Made by a program: the position numbers and the translations under genes. A stretch of DNA of 64,000 nucleotides. It comes from Haloplanus sp. XH21 (GTDB lineage: Archaea; Halobacteriota; Halobacteria; Halobacteriales; Haloferacaceae). Position 1 is the first letter of the stretch; the number at the start of each line of letters is the position of its first letter. The notes below the pieces were generated by a model. The model worked only from the letters and a program-made list of their open reading frames with translations. It was not told the origin of the DNA and made no database searches. The stretch covers positions 496,001 to 560,000 of the forward strand of contig NZ_JALLPL010000001.1 of the NCBI RefSeq assembly GCF_023276355.1, given 5' to 3'. This document shows positions 52,459 to 61,248 of the stretch, piece by piece.

Positions 52459-53217
52459 CTATTCGGAGCGTGAAGCGTCGACAGCTCGAGCGATCAGGCC
52501 CGCCTGCGCACCGGCGCTGAACCCGTTGTCGACGTTGACGACCGAGAGCACCGTACACGACTGGAGCATGCCGGCGAGCGCCGCCTCGCCGTCGCCGCCG
52601 AAGCCGTAGCCGGTCGAGACGGGGAGGCCGATGACGGGCGTGTCGACGAGTCCGGCGACGACGGTCGGGAGCGCTCCCTCGCGGCCGGCGGCGACGATGG
52701 CCGCGTCGGCCGCGCGGAGGGTTTCGAGATGATCGAGGACGCGCCCGAGGTGGGCCACGCCGACATCGTCGACGCGGTCGACCGTCGCGCCGATCGCTCG
52801 GGCGAGGACGGCCGCCTCTCCTGCCGCCGCTGCGTCCGAGGTGCCGCCGGTGACGATGGCGACCGTCGCGTCGAGCGACGGTGGCTCGAAGTCGGGCAGC
52901 TGCGCCACGAGCGCCCGGGCGCGTTCGCGGTGATCGACGGTCACGTCGTCGGGAAGACCCTCGGTGACGGCCGCGACGGTGGCGTCGTCGGCCCGCGTGA
53001 TCAGCACGCGGCCCGTCGTCTCCAGCGCCGCGTCGGCCAACGCCACCACCTCCGCGGGCGTCTTGCCCTCGGCGAGCACCGCCTCGGGAATCCCCCGGCG
53101 CTGCTCGCGCGCCGCGTCGAACCGCCCTGCCCCCGTCGTGGCGTAGCCGGCGAGCCGGGCCTCCGCCTCCGACGGCGAGAGGTCGCCCCGCGCCACCGCA
53201 TCGAGAATGTCGCGCAT
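52459..53217 (-). CDS. larB: Nickel-pincer cofactor biosynthesis protein LarB
   Basis: LarB carboxylates and hydrolyses nicotinate adenine dinucleotide in synthesis of the nickel-pincer nucleotide cofactor of lactate racemase. The 252-residue protein starts at ATG 53217 (MRDILDAVARGDLSPSEAEA). Its C-terminal half is AIR-carboxylase-like: TVAIVTGGTSDAAAAGEAAV, AAIVAAGREGALPTVVAGLV, IGLPVSTGYGFGGDGEAAL. The other Lar genes (larC, larE) are not in the window. Confidence 0.92.
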   Translation of the reverse strand: MRDILDAVARGDLSPSEAEARLAGYATTGAGRFDAAREQRRGIPEAVLAEGKTPAEVVALADAALETTGRVLITRADDATVAAVTEGLPDDVTVDHRERARALVAQLPDFEPPSLDATVAIVTGGTSDAAAAGEAAVLARAIGATVDRVDDVGVAHLGRVLDHLETLRAADAAIVAAGREGALPTVVAGLVDTPVIGLPVSTGYGFGGDGEAALAGMLQSCTVLSVVNVDNGFSAGAQAGLIARAVDASRSE

Positions 53218-53390
53218 ACCGGCTGTCCGGCCGTGAGCCACTCGTAGGTGTCGGTTCGGCGTCGATGGCGGCGTCACGCAGGCGGGGCAGGCCGCTCGGC
53301 ATCCCGGCGTCACGGCCGATTATATTATATACGTGGAACAAAATGCGCGAGAACGGCCCTGTAGGGGTATGTGCGGCCGATTTGGGAAAT

Positions 53391-53402
53391 CTTATTAATA
53401 AG
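53391..53402 (+). promoter_or_regulatory. Palindromic TATA element of the 53423 gene
   Basis: CTTATTAATAAG is a perfect 12-bp palindrome lying 21-32 bases before ATG 53423, where the TATA box of a leaderless transcript is expected. Its symmetry could allow transcription in both directions or act as an operator. Confidence 0.45.
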
Positions 53403-53422
53403 GCCAGGCATGTGTAGTCCGT

Positions 53423-53590
53423 ATGGCAGACCTTATTGTCAAAGCCGCCGTCAAGGAAGCGTTCGAGGACAAAAACGTTGCTTCGGACTTCTACGAAGCC
53501 CTCGACGAGGAAGTCGAAGAACTGCTCGCCGACGCCGCCCGGCGCGCCGAACAGAACGATCGGAAGACGGTCCAGCCGCGCGACCTCTAA
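53423..53590 (+). CDS. DUF1931-like histone-fold mini-protein (55 aa)
   Basis: ATG 53423 to TAA 53590 encodes 55 residues, MADLIVKAAVKEAFEDKNVA to RKTVQPRDL. The pattern of a short helix, a long amphipathic helix (SDFYEALDEEVEELLADAAR) and a C-terminal VQPRDL matches DUF1931 haloarchaeal proteins, which have a histone-like fold, here reduced to one unit. It may bind DNA or pack as a dimer. A perfectly placed TATA element supports expression. Confidence 0.82.
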   Translation: MADLIVKAAVKEAFEDKNVASDFYEALDEEVEELLADAARRAEQNDRKTVQPRDL

Positions 53591-53640
53591 TTCGGCGGTT
53601 CAGACCCGCTTCGCGACTTTTTTGCCAGGGGCGACGCCCG

Positions 53641-54342
53641 TCAGTCGTGACGCTCCGCCGTGCGAACTGTAACGCCGTCCTCGTGACCGACGTGTACCTC
53701 GTCGGCGAGACCGACGAACAACCCGTGTTCGACGACGCCCGGGATCGCCGACAGGTCGGTCGCCAGGGCGGCCGGATCGGTGATCGGCCCGAACGCGCAG
53801 TCGACGACGAGGTTCCCGTTGTCGGTCACGACGGGGCCGTCCTTCCGCTCGGCCGCCCGAACCGTCGGCTCGCCGTCGAGCGCGCGCAGCGCTCGGATCA
53901 CCGTCGACCGGGCGTCCGGTAACACCTCGACCGGGACCGACCGATCCAGCGCCGCCGACTCCTTGGAGGGGTCGACGACGACGACGAACCGCTCCGCTGC
54001 GGTGTCGATCACCTTTTCGCGGGCGTGAGCCGCGCCGCCGCCTTTGATCAACGCCAGGTCGTCGCTGACCTGATCGGCGCCGTCGATGGCGATGTCGATC
54101 CGGTCGACGGCGTCCAGGGCGACGACCGGGATGCCGACCTCGCGGGCCAGATCCCGCGACGCGTAGGAGGTCGCGACTCCCTGAACGTCGAGGCCGTCGT
54201 CGACCGCCCGCCCCAGCGCACGGATGGCGTGGGCGGCGGTACTGCCCGTCCCGAGGCCAACCGTGTCGCCGTCGGTGACGAGGGCGGCGGCGTGTTCCCC
54301 CGCGCGACGCTTCGCCGCGTCCGAACCGCCGGGCGTCTTCAT
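53641..54342 (-). CDS. rpiA: Ribose-5-phosphate isomerase A
   Basis: The enzyme interconverts ribulose 5-phosphate and ribose 5-phosphate in pentose metabolism. The 233-residue protein starts at ATG 54342 and has the motifs GLGTGSTAAHAIRALG, ALDAVDRIDIAIDGADQVSD with the catalytic Asp, LIKGGGAAHAREKVIDTAAE, and VVTDNGNLVVDCAFG. It feeds PRPP synthase (40208). An in-frame upstream extension is unlikely. Confidence 0.95.
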   Translation of the reverse strand: MKTPGGSDAAKRRAGEHAAALVTDGDTVGLGTGSTAAHAIRALGRAVDDGLDVQGVATSYASRDLAREVGIPVVALDAVDRIDIAIDGADQVSDDLALIKGGGAAHAREKVIDTAAERFVVVVDPSKESAALDRSVPVEVLPDARSTVIRALRALDGEPTVRAAERKDGPVVTDNGNLVVDCAFGPITDPAALATDLSAIPGVVEHGLFVGLADEVHVGHEDGVTVRTAERHD

Positions 54343-54415
54343 GGCCACGCCTGCGTGGGCGGCGGGCAAAAACGACCCGGTCGGTGACGGGGTCACGGCC
54401 ACCCGAGCACCACGT

Positions 54416-55780
54416 TCACACGCTACCGAACGCGAACAGGCTACCGTCAGTCGTGATGGCGTAGAGATAGCCGTTGGCAGCCATCACGTCCACGATCGGG
54501 TCGTATATCTCCTGTCGCCAGCGCTGGGTCCCGCTTGCGGCGTCGACGGCGGCCAGCGAGAGTCGGTTCGTCGTCGGATCGCTCCGGCCGACGCCGAAGA
54601 GGACGTCGCCGACGAATATCACGTCGCCGTGGACGCCGAAGGGCAACGACCAGCGTTCCGTCCCCGACGCCGTATCGAGGCCGTGAAGCGTGCGCCGCGT
54701 GCCGTAGACGGCGGTGCCGTCGGCCACCGCGAGCGTGGCCGGGCGGACGCCGGCCTCAGCGGGCGCGCTCCAGCGGCGCTCGCCGGTCTCGGCGCCGAAC
54801 CCCACGAGTCCGTGCCCGGTCGTGGCGACGACGACGCCGTCCGAGACGGCGAGTCGACCGACGGGGCCGTCGAGCGACGCCTGCCACCGAACGCCGCCGA
54901 CCGACGGGTCGACAGCGTACAGGTGGCCGCTCTCGGTCGCCTGGTCGCCGTCCGGATAGCCCGTGCCGACGTACGCGACGCCGTCGCCGACGGCGGCCGC
55001 GCGGATGTTACGGTCCCGGCGATCCGCCTCCCGAACCCGGTTCGGCGTGAACGACCAGCAGTGGTCGCCCGTCCGGGCGTCGACGACGCGGTACGCTTGC
55101 TGAGTGGGGATCATTAGACTCGGCCCCGCGCTGGCCAGTTCGCCGACGAACCGCCCGGGTAGATCGTACGTGGTCACCAGCGACCCCTCCGCGCGGTCGA
55201 TGGCGACGATGCGGGCGTCGTCCTGGGTGCCGAACGGGACGTACACCGCCGATCCGGCGACGACGGGGGGACCGATCGGCGTCGCATCGATTCGGTGGCG
55301 CCACTGGATCTCCCCCGTGAGTCGAGGGTCGTGACACAGCACGGCCGACTGCGGCACGCTCGGGTCGGCGTCGGCGTCCGCGGCGACGAGGTAGACGAAC
55401 TGGTCGTCGGCTACGGGGAAGGTGACCTGGGCATCGAGTGCCGACATCGTCCACCGTTCGTTGAGCGGAAACGCCGTGGGACCGTTGACCGCGGGCGCGG
55501 CGTTGGTCCCCGACGGATCACGGTGGGTCATCGGCCACGTCCCGTCGGCGATGGATGCGGCGCCCAGCGAGCAGGCGCCCGATCCTTGCTCGAACGAGGG
55601 GTTCGCGTCCTGCGCGCCGACGGGGTCGGATGACGCCGTGGTCGTGACCGGTGGCTCTGTCGTCGCGGCTCGTGGCGACGACGTCGCGTCCGCCGTCGCG
55701 GAGCGCCCGCCACACCCCGCGGTCACACCGCCGACGATGGCGGCGAGCCACCGCCGGCGTGTGAACGTCTGTCGTGGCAT
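54416..55780 (-). CDS. PQQ-like beta-propeller lipoprotein
   Basis: The 454-residue protein begins with a Tat-type signal (RRRWLAAIVGG) and lipobox VTAGC, so it should be exported folded and anchored to the membrane by a lipid on Cys23. After a Ser/Thr-rich linker come repeated WD/PQQ-like blades (ETGERRWSAPAEAG, TASGTERWSLPFG, ASGTQRWRQEIYDP), as in BamB-like or PQQ-enzyme propellers. No catalytic residues are recognised, so a binding or scaffold role outside the cell is likely. Confidence 0.88.
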   Translation of the reverse strand: MPRQTFTRRRWLAAIVGGVTAGCGGRSATADATSSPRAATTEPPVTTTASSDPVGAQDANPSFEQGSGACSLGAASIADGTWPMTHRDPSGTNAAPAVNGPTAFPLNERWTMSALDAQVTFPVADDQFVYLVAADADADPSVPQSAVLCHDPRLTGEIQWRHRIDATPIGPPVVAGSAVYVPFGTQDDARIVAIDRAEGSLVTTYDLPGRFVGELASAGPSLMIPTQQAYRVVDARTGDHCWSFTPNRVREADRRDRNIRAAAVGDGVAYVGTGYPDGDQATESGHLYAVDPSVGGVRWQASLDGPVGRLAVSDGVVVATTGHGLVGFGAETGERRWSAPAEAGVRPATLAVADGTAVYGTRRTLHGLDTASGTERWSLPFGVHGDVIFVGDVLFGVGRSDPTTNRLSLAAVDAASGTQRWRQEIYDPIVDVMAANGYLYAITTDGSLFAFGSV

Positions 55781-55857
55781 GAGTCACCACTGCACAGAGT
55801 TCGGCGAGTAAAGGTGTTCCGCCTCGTTTCCGTGCCAACCGCGTGAGAAAAAACGGG

Positions 55858-56982
55858 TTACAGCCGGTCGCGGACGGCCTCGGTGTCGTAGGAGAGGGTG
55901 AGCGACCGCGACCGTCCCCGTCCCTCGACATCGGCGTAGTCGGCTTCGATCACGCCGAGCTGGTCGAGTTTGTTGATGATCTCGGCGTAGCGCGTATAGC
56001 CCAGGTCCGTCGCCTCGTGGAACGCCTCGTACACCGTGCCGGCCTGTTCGCCGTCGTGGTCGGCGATGGTCTCGACCAGGGCGCGTTCCGACTCCGAGAG
56101 CTCGCGCAGACACCGGGAGAGGTGGACGTATTTCGACTTGTCGTAGGCCTCCTCGACGTCGTCGGTGCTGATGGTCTTGCTGGCGCGCATCTCGGCGTTG
56201 AGTCCCGCCCGCCGCAACAGGTCGATGCCGACCCGGAGGTCGCCGCTCTCGGCGGTGAGTTCAGCCACGCGGTCGAGTTCCTGCGGGCCGATGACGCCGT
56301 CGTGGAACCCGCGGTCGACGCGCTCTTGCAGGATGTCGACGATCTCGTCGGCGTCGTACACCGGGAAGTACACGTCCTCGGGGCGGAAGACGCTCTGCAC
56401 TCGCCCGTCGAGTTCGTCCAGGATGTCGAGGTTCAGGTCCGAGGAGACGACGATCACCCCGATACGGGCGCCCGCGTTCCCCTCGTGAGCGCGCAGCAGG
56501 GAGTAGAGCGTATCGGACGCCTCGTTCTCGTAGAACAGGTAGTTCACGTCGTCGAGCGCGACCACCAGCACCTCGTCGTCGTCGACCAGACGGTCCGTGA
56601 TCTGGCCGAACAGTTTCTTGAACGAGATGCCCGAGGAGGGGGGTTCGTAGTCGAAGACGTGCTCGAACACCCGCGAGAAGACGGCGTAGCGCGTCGAGTC
56701 GAGCTGGCAGTTGACGCGGACGGTCCGCACCCCGGGCTGGCCCGACAGTTCGCCGAACAGTTTCAACACCGCCGTGGTCTTGCCCGTCCCCGGTGGTCCG
56801 CGAACCATCGTGTTGAGCGGACGAGAGCCACGCACCGCGGGACGAAGCGCGTATTTCAGGCTCTCGAGCTGTGTCTCGCGGTGGTCGAACGTCTCGGGAA
56901 CGTAGTCGATTTCGAAGACGTGTTCGTCCCGAAAGACGGACTCGTCCCACGACAGCATCCCCTCGTCGGGGTCCTCTGTCAT
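55858..56982 (-). CDS. Orc1/Cdc6-family replication initiator protein
   Basis: The 374-residue AAA+ protein starts at ATG 56982. It has Walker A RGPPGTGKTT (about residues 61-70), Walker B VLVVALDDVNYLF, sensor VVSSDLNLDILDELDGRV, the lid GDLRVGIDLLRRAG, and a C-terminal winged helix (TVYEAFHEATDLGYTRYAEI). Such proteins recognise origins and load MCM. Haloarchaea have many paralogues, several not tied to an origin. No ORB-like repeats are seen around this gene. Confidence 0.92.
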   Translation of the reverse strand: MTEDPDEGMLSWDESVFRDEHVFEIDYVPETFDHRETQLESLKYALRPAVRGSRPLNTMVRGPPGTGKTTAVLKLFGELSGQPGVRTVRVNCQLDSTRYAVFSRVFEHVFDYEPPSSGISFKKLFGQITDRLVDDDEVLVVALDDVNYLFYENEASDTLYSLLRAHEGNAGARIGVIVVSSDLNLDILDELDGRVQSVFRPEDVYFPVYDADEIVDILQERVDRGFHDGVIGPQELDRVAELTAESGDLRVGIDLLRRAGLNAEMRASKTISTDDVEEAYDKSKYVHLSRCLRELSESERALVETIADHDGEQAGTVYEAFHEATDLGYTRYAEIINKLDQLGVIEADYADVEGRGRSRSLTLSYDTEAVRDRL

Positions 56983-57052
56983 CACTTTCACCTCGCCCGT
57001 GTGACCACTTAAGGATTGTCGCGGGGCGAAAAAACCGGAGCGCGCGGCGGCG

Positions 57053-57406
57053 CTACTCTTCCGTCTCGGCACCGGGCGCGTTGCGCTTCACGCTCTCAAT
57101 GGCGTCGTGGGCCCCGCTTCGGGAGTCGTAGCCCTCGCCGCTGTCGCCGAGGATGTTGCCGTTGCGGTGGCGGAGTCGCCACCGCCACTCGCCCGCGTTG
57201 TCCTCGTACACTTCGAAGGCCGCGTAGCCGACATCGAGGACGTCGGCGTTCGGCGCGTACGACTGGATGCGTTCGACCGCTTGCCGCGCGCCGTCTTTCG
57301 ACGCGTAGCCTTCGCCGCTGTCCGCGATGATTTCGCCGTTCGATGCGACGAGTCGCCATCGGTACTCGCCCGCCTTGTCCTCGAAGATTTCGAATGTTTG
57401 ACTCAT
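57053..57406 (-). CDS. Tandem YegP (DUF1508) protein
   Basis: The 117-residue protein consists of two YegP repeats: FEIFEDKAGEYRWRLVASNG with DSGEGYASKDGARQAVERI, and FEVYEDNAGEWRWRLRHRNG with DSGEGYDSRSGAHDAIESVK. These small beta-rich domains occur widely, and their function is unknown. It lies downstream of a second, larger YegP-repeat gene on the same strand, which suggests a paired role. Confidence 0.85.
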   Translation of the reverse strand: MSQTFEIFEDKAGEYRWRLVASNGEIIADSGEGYASKDGARQAVERIQSYAPNADVLDVGYAAFEVYEDNAGEWRWRLRHRNGNILGDSGEGYDSRSGAHDAIESVKRNAPGAETEE

Positions 57407-57512
57407 GTTTGGTGTTGATTGCTGGGTTGGTCGTCGTACTGTCGGCTGTAACTGTAGGGAACGATTCGCACCCCGAGGTGCCGAACCGTTCCACGACTTA
57501 CAGCCATCAGTA

Positions 57513-58655
57513 TCAGTCCTGTTCCTCGATCGAGGCGTCGCCGGCGCCCTCGCGGACGCTGTCGGCGGCCCGGCGCGCGTCACGCCGCCGGGTGTAGCCC
57601 TCGCCGCTGTCGGCGAGGACGTTCCCGTTCTTGTGGACGAGTCGCCACCGCCACTCGCCGCCCGCGTCGCGGTAGAGTTCGAACGATGCGGGATCGAACT
57701 GGAGATACGCCGCGGGGGCGACGTTGCGCTGGACGCTCTCGGTGGCGCGTTCGGCGTCGCGACGGCGGGTGTAGCCCTCGCCACTGTCGGCGAGGATGTT
57801 GCCGTTCTCGTGGACGAGTCGCCACCGGTACTCGCCGGCCTCGGCCTCGTACACCTCGAACGCCGCCTGTGACTCGTCGGCCAAGTCGGGGAGGTTGGGC
57901 ACCTCCGCGTCGTCGGCGACGGTCTCGATATCGAGCACCGCGGCGCCGAGCGCGTTGGCGCGGACGCTCTGCATGCCCTTCTGGGCGTTGTGCTTGCGCG
58001 TGTAGCCCTCACCGCCCGTGGCGACGACGTTGCCGTTGCGGTGGCGGAGTCGCCACCGCCACTCGCCGGATCCATCCTCGAACACCTCGAACTGCGCCTG
58101 ACTCCGGCGGAGCGAGGCCAGTTCGGCTTCGAGGCGGTCGCGCTCCGCGGCCGCCGTCTCGGCCTCGGTCTCGCTCGCTTCGCGTTCCGCCGCGAGTTCC
58201 GCCTCCAGACCGGCCGTCCGGGCGTCCGTCGCCGCCGTCGCCTGGGTGAGCAACGGGATGAGGATCCCGCCAATCCCGATGATGGCGACGCCGACCGCGT
58301 ACAGCGCGATGACGCCCGTGTTCCCCGTCTGGACGCTCCAGTTCGCCGGGAAGGCGAGGAGGAACCAGACGACAGCCAGGAGACAGACCGCGAGGCCGAG
58401 GTGGGTCGTGTAGGTGGCCATCCGACGCAACGGGAGGCGGATGATCGGTCCGGCGACCAGAAGCGCCAGGCCGATGCCGCCGAGGGCGATGCTCGCCTCC
58501 CGCAGCCCCGTCGCCGGCGTGCTCGGCAGGAAGAGGACGATGCCGACGACGCCAGCGAGAAGGCCAACCACGAACAGCCAGTACCCGCGGACTTCGTCGG
58601 CCGTCCGGGGGATCCCGACTCGCCGGGCATACAGCCCGGAATGGTCCTCCGTCAT
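57513..58655 (-). CDS. Membrane-anchored protein with three YegP repeats
   Basis: The 380-residue protein starts at ATG 58655. The N-terminal third has four or five transmembrane helices (GYWLFVVGLLAGVVGIVLFL, LAVCLLAVVWFLLAFPANW, VIALYAVGVAIIGIGGIL). A coiled coil rich in Glu and Ala (LEAELAAEREASETEAETAA, about 160-195) follows, then three YegP domains (FEVFEDGSGEWRWRLRHRNG, FEVYEAEAGEYRWRLVHENG, FELYRDAGGEWRWRLVHKNG). The arrangement suggests a cytoplasmic sensor on a membrane stalk. It precedes the two-repeat gene by about 107 bases. Confidence 0.85.
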   Translation of the reverse strand: MTEDHSGLYARRVGIPRTADEVRGYWLFVVGLLAGVVGIVLFLPSTPATGLREASIALGGIGLALLVAGPIIRLPLRRMATYTTHLGLAVCLLAVVWFLLAFPANWSVQTGNTGVIALYAVGVAIIGIGGILIPLLTQATAATDARTAGLEAELAAEREASETEAETAAAERDRLEAELASLRRSQAQFEVFEDGSGEWRWRLRHRNGNVVATGGEGYTRKHNAQKGMQSVRANALGAAVLDIETVADDAEVPNLPDLADESQAAFEVYEAEAGEYRWRLVHENGNILADSGEGYTRRRDAERATESVQRNVAPAAYLQFDPASFELYRDAGGEWRWRLVHKNGNVLADSGEGYTRRRDARRAADSVREGAGDASIEEQD

Positions 58656-58721
58656 ACATGTGTAAATTAATATATTAGGAAATAAAGGTGATGGGCGCGT
58701 CGCCGACACTGGCAGTTTCTT

Positions 58722-60719
58722 TCAGAATTTCCGCAGAAGCCGCCGGTAGAAGTCGTCCCCGCCGTCCGCCCGTTGACCGTCCGACTCCGTCGCGAGTTTC
58801 TCCACGATGAGTTCGGGCGTCGAGCGCGCCAGGTGGTCCGTCACGGGCGACCGGTTCACCTGGAGTTCGCCGTCCACGAGGCCCACGGCCTCGATCCCGT
58901 CGACGGCGACATCGGTGGCGGCGGCGTCCCGGATTTCGCCCGCGAGATGGGAGACGAAGACGGCGGTAACGGCCTGCCCGTCGAGGGCTTCGAGGATGCC
59001 TGCGATGATCTTCGCGCTCGCGCCGGGTTCCGTGATGCTCTCCAGTTCGTCGACGAGGACGAGACGGGAGTCGGTGCCCGCCGCGAGGGTGGCGAAATCC
59101 TGCAGCGTCGCCTCGAACGCGCCGGCGTCGAGGGTGCCCTGGCTCTTGGCGTAGTAGTGGAGTTCGTCCACGCGCTCGACGCGGGCCGAGTCGGCGGGCA
59201 CCGGCAATCCCATATGGGCGAGCAGCGCCGTCAGCGCGAGCAGGTCGAGCGTCGAGGTCTTCCCCCCGCTGTTGACGCCGGAGAGGAGGGTAACGCCGGA
59301 GACGGCGTAATCGACAGGATCGACCTCGTCGAAGGAAACGTCGAGCAGGGGCGAGCGCCCGCCCTCGACGGCGATGCCCGTGACATCGTCTGCGATGTCG
59401 GGGAGCGTACACTCGAAGTCGGACGCGAAGCGCGCAAGCGCGAGTTCAACGTCGCGTTCGAGCGCCGCCCGTACCAGCCGGTCGGCAGGGTCGCGGAGGT
59501 CCCCCAGGTCGTCGGCCAACTCGGCCTTGAGTCGGGCAGCGCGGCGGTCGCGCGCAGCCGTGAGTTCGGTGCGGAGGCGGGCGACGGCGTCGTCGTCGCG
59601 CTCCAGGGGAAAGGTGGGGTCGCCGCCGAAGACCCGGGCGGCCAGGTCGGCCTCCGTCTCGGCCAGGTCGAGGCTGTCGACGAGGTGGGCGTGCGCCTTC
59701 TCGACCGCGCGGTCGAACGCGTCGGCGAGTTCGCGTTCGAGGAGCGTATCGACCCGCGCGCCCTGTTCGACCAGCGAGAGGAAGTCGGTTCCCTCGATGG
59801 TCACGTCGCGCTCCCGGATGGCGTCGCGGAGATGGTCGTTGGCGACGGATTCGGCCGTGCTCACGGCGGCGTCCAGGTCGTCGACGGCACGGGTCAGGCG
59901 GTCGAGATCGTCGTCGCCGACGGGGGTGCCGTCGTCGTCGAGACGCGAGAGGGCGTCCCGGAGCGCCGCCAGGTCACAGGGCGGATCCATCCCCGCGGCG
60001 TCGTGGACGCGGGCGGCCGCCAAGAGGCTATCGCGGTTCGCGGCGAAAAAGCCGAGCAGTCGTTCGGGCACCACCTCTTCGGGATGGTCCAGCGCGTCGG
60101 GGCGGACGCGCACGTCGCCGTCGACATCGACCCCCGCGAACGCCTCGTCGAGGGCGACGACCGTCGCGTAGGAGCGCGCGAGTTCCGCGAGGTCGCGGGC
60201 GTCGTCGACGACCTCGACCGAGAGTTCCGGGATGGCGTCGCTGGCTTCGGCGTACATCTCGGCGTCGGTGGTCGCGAGACAGCGGTCGCGCACCCGCGTC
60301 GGGGCCGGCGTCGAGAGCGGTTCGACGCCCGCCAGCGCGTCGAGGACCGCGGGGTCGACATCGTGGTCCATCGCCCGGTCGACGAGCGACCGCACCTCCG
60401 TGATGCGCGATTCGGCGCCGGTGGGGACGAACGTCTCCACCCGCCGCGCGGCGTAGTCGGTGACCGTCCGCTCCTGCAGGAGCGAGAGGATGTCCTCGTA
60501 GATGTCGCGAGCGCGGTCTGTCGCGAGGAAGTCACCGTCGGCGCCGTGTTCGTGGCGGATGGCCGCGCGGGCGATGGCCGCGGCTCGGCCCGACGAGATA
60601 CCGGGCGCCGCCGCGAGTGCGGCCACGTCGCCCTCCCGCAGCGCCCGTTCGGGGTCAGCGAGGTCGGCGAGGGCGGCCGCCGTCTTCTCGCCCACACCCG
60701 GGATGGCCGTAAACTCCAT
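58722..60719 (-). CDS. Helix-hairpin-helix MutS-type ATPase
   Basis: The 665-residue protein starts at ATG 60719 (MEFTAIPGVGEKTAAALADL). N-terminal HhH motifs (to about residue 60: AIPGVGEKTAA and APGISSGRAAAIARA) should bind DNA without sequence preference. The C-terminal half is a MutS ATPase with Walker A LSGVNSGGKTS at about residue 480 and Walker B LVLVDELESI at about 555. Mismatch-recognition domains I are absent, and the middle is a long helical clamp-like region. It resembles MutS-related haloarchaeal proteins involved in DNA repair or recombination. Confidence 0.85.
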   Translation of the reverse strand: MEFTAIPGVGEKTAAALADLADPERALREGDVAALAAAPGISSGRAAAIARAAIRHEHGADGDFLATDRARDIYEDILSLLQERTVTDYAARRVETFVPTGAESRITEVRSLVDRAMDHDVDPAVLDALAGVEPLSTPAPTRVRDRCLATTDAEMYAEASDAIPELSVEVVDDARDLAELARSYATVVALDEAFAGVDVDGDVRVRPDALDHPEEVVPERLLGFFAANRDSLLAAARVHDAAGMDPPCDLAALRDALSRLDDDGTPVGDDDLDRLTRAVDDLDAAVSTAESVANDHLRDAIRERDVTIEGTDFLSLVEQGARVDTLLERELADAFDRAVEKAHAHLVDSLDLAETEADLAARVFGGDPTFPLERDDDAVARLRTELTAARDRRAARLKAELADDLGDLRDPADRLVRAALERDVELALARFASDFECTLPDIADDVTGIAVEGGRSPLLDVSFDEVDPVDYAVSGVTLLSGVNSGGKTSTLDLLALTALLAHMGLPVPADSARVERVDELHYYAKSQGTLDAGAFEATLQDFATLAAGTDSRLVLVDELESITEPGASAKIIAGILEALDGQAVTAVFVSHLAGEIRDAAATDVAVDGIEAVGLVDGELQVNRSPVTDHLARSTPELIVEKLATESDGQRADGGDDFYRRLLRKF

Positions 60720-60877
60720 ACGAGGGAGCATATCGCCGCGTCGGGCAAAACGTTGCGGGTCGACAAGGTTTATGTCCGGAGGACGCCGTAGCGCCTGTCC
60801 CGATAGCGGCGGTCGGCGTTCGGCCGCCGGAGGTCGAAACCATAGACGAGCGACGCATCAGCCACCGACTCGAGCGC

Positions 60878-61171
60878 GTGATGCGTGGACTCGAACTGGG
60901 AACCGCAGGACTGGTCGTCGTCCTGTTCGCCATCGGCGCCGTCGACTTCGGGCTCCAGATACTCGAACTGGGGACCTCCGGCCGGGTCACCGACCCGCAG
61001 ACGGTCGTCGGCCTCATCGACACGGCGCTGCTCCTGTTCATCATCGTCGAGGGGTTCCTGACCGTCATCGCGTACAGTCGCGACGAGTCCGTGGTCCGCA
61101 TCGTCCTCGGCGCCGGCCTCATCGCCATCGCTCGGAAGATAATTGTGATATATACCACCATTGTATCATAA
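60878..61171 (+). CDS. PsiE-like membrane protein (97 aa, start uncertain)
   Basis: The product has three to four hydrophobic segments (LELGTAGLVVVLFAIGAVDF, VVGLIDTALLLFIIVEGFLT, VVRIVLGAGLIAIARKIIVI), typical of the phosphate-starvation-inducible PsiE family, whose function is unclear. The upstream codons from about 60812 (ending ERRISHRLERV in the same frame) look coding but lack an ATG, GTG or TTG start, so the true start may be further upstream or damaged. GTG 60878 or ATG 60881 is the fallback. Confidence 0.7.
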   Translation: MMRGLELGTAGLVVVLFAIGAVDFGLQILELGTSGRVTDPQTVVGLIDTALLLFIIVEGFLTVIAYSRDESVVRIVLGAGLIAIARKIIVIYTTIVS

Positions 61172-61200
61172 TTTACGGCATAGCAGACCGCACCGCTATG

Positions 61201-61230
61201 TATAAAAATTATAAGCTGTTTTTTTAATTA
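61201..61230 (+). promoter_or_regulatory. AT-rich promoter of the phn operon
   Basis: TATAAAAATTATA (61201-61213) and TTTTTTTAATTA (61219-61230) lie 19-48 bases before the phnD ATG at 61249. Either may be the TATA element. The stretch stands out against the GC-rich surroundings. Confidence 0.5.
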
Positions 61231-61248
61231 CCCCCAGATCGATATGTG

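Noticed and set aside
55858-57052. Replication origin at the Orc1/Cdc6 gene
   Set aside because: No ORB-type repeats or AT-rich unwinding element is visible around the gene, and haloarchaea have many origin-free paralogues.
58773-60791. Plus-strand 672-codon frame opposite the MutS-type gene
   Set aside because: It is an antisense shadow of a gene with clear Walker motifs.
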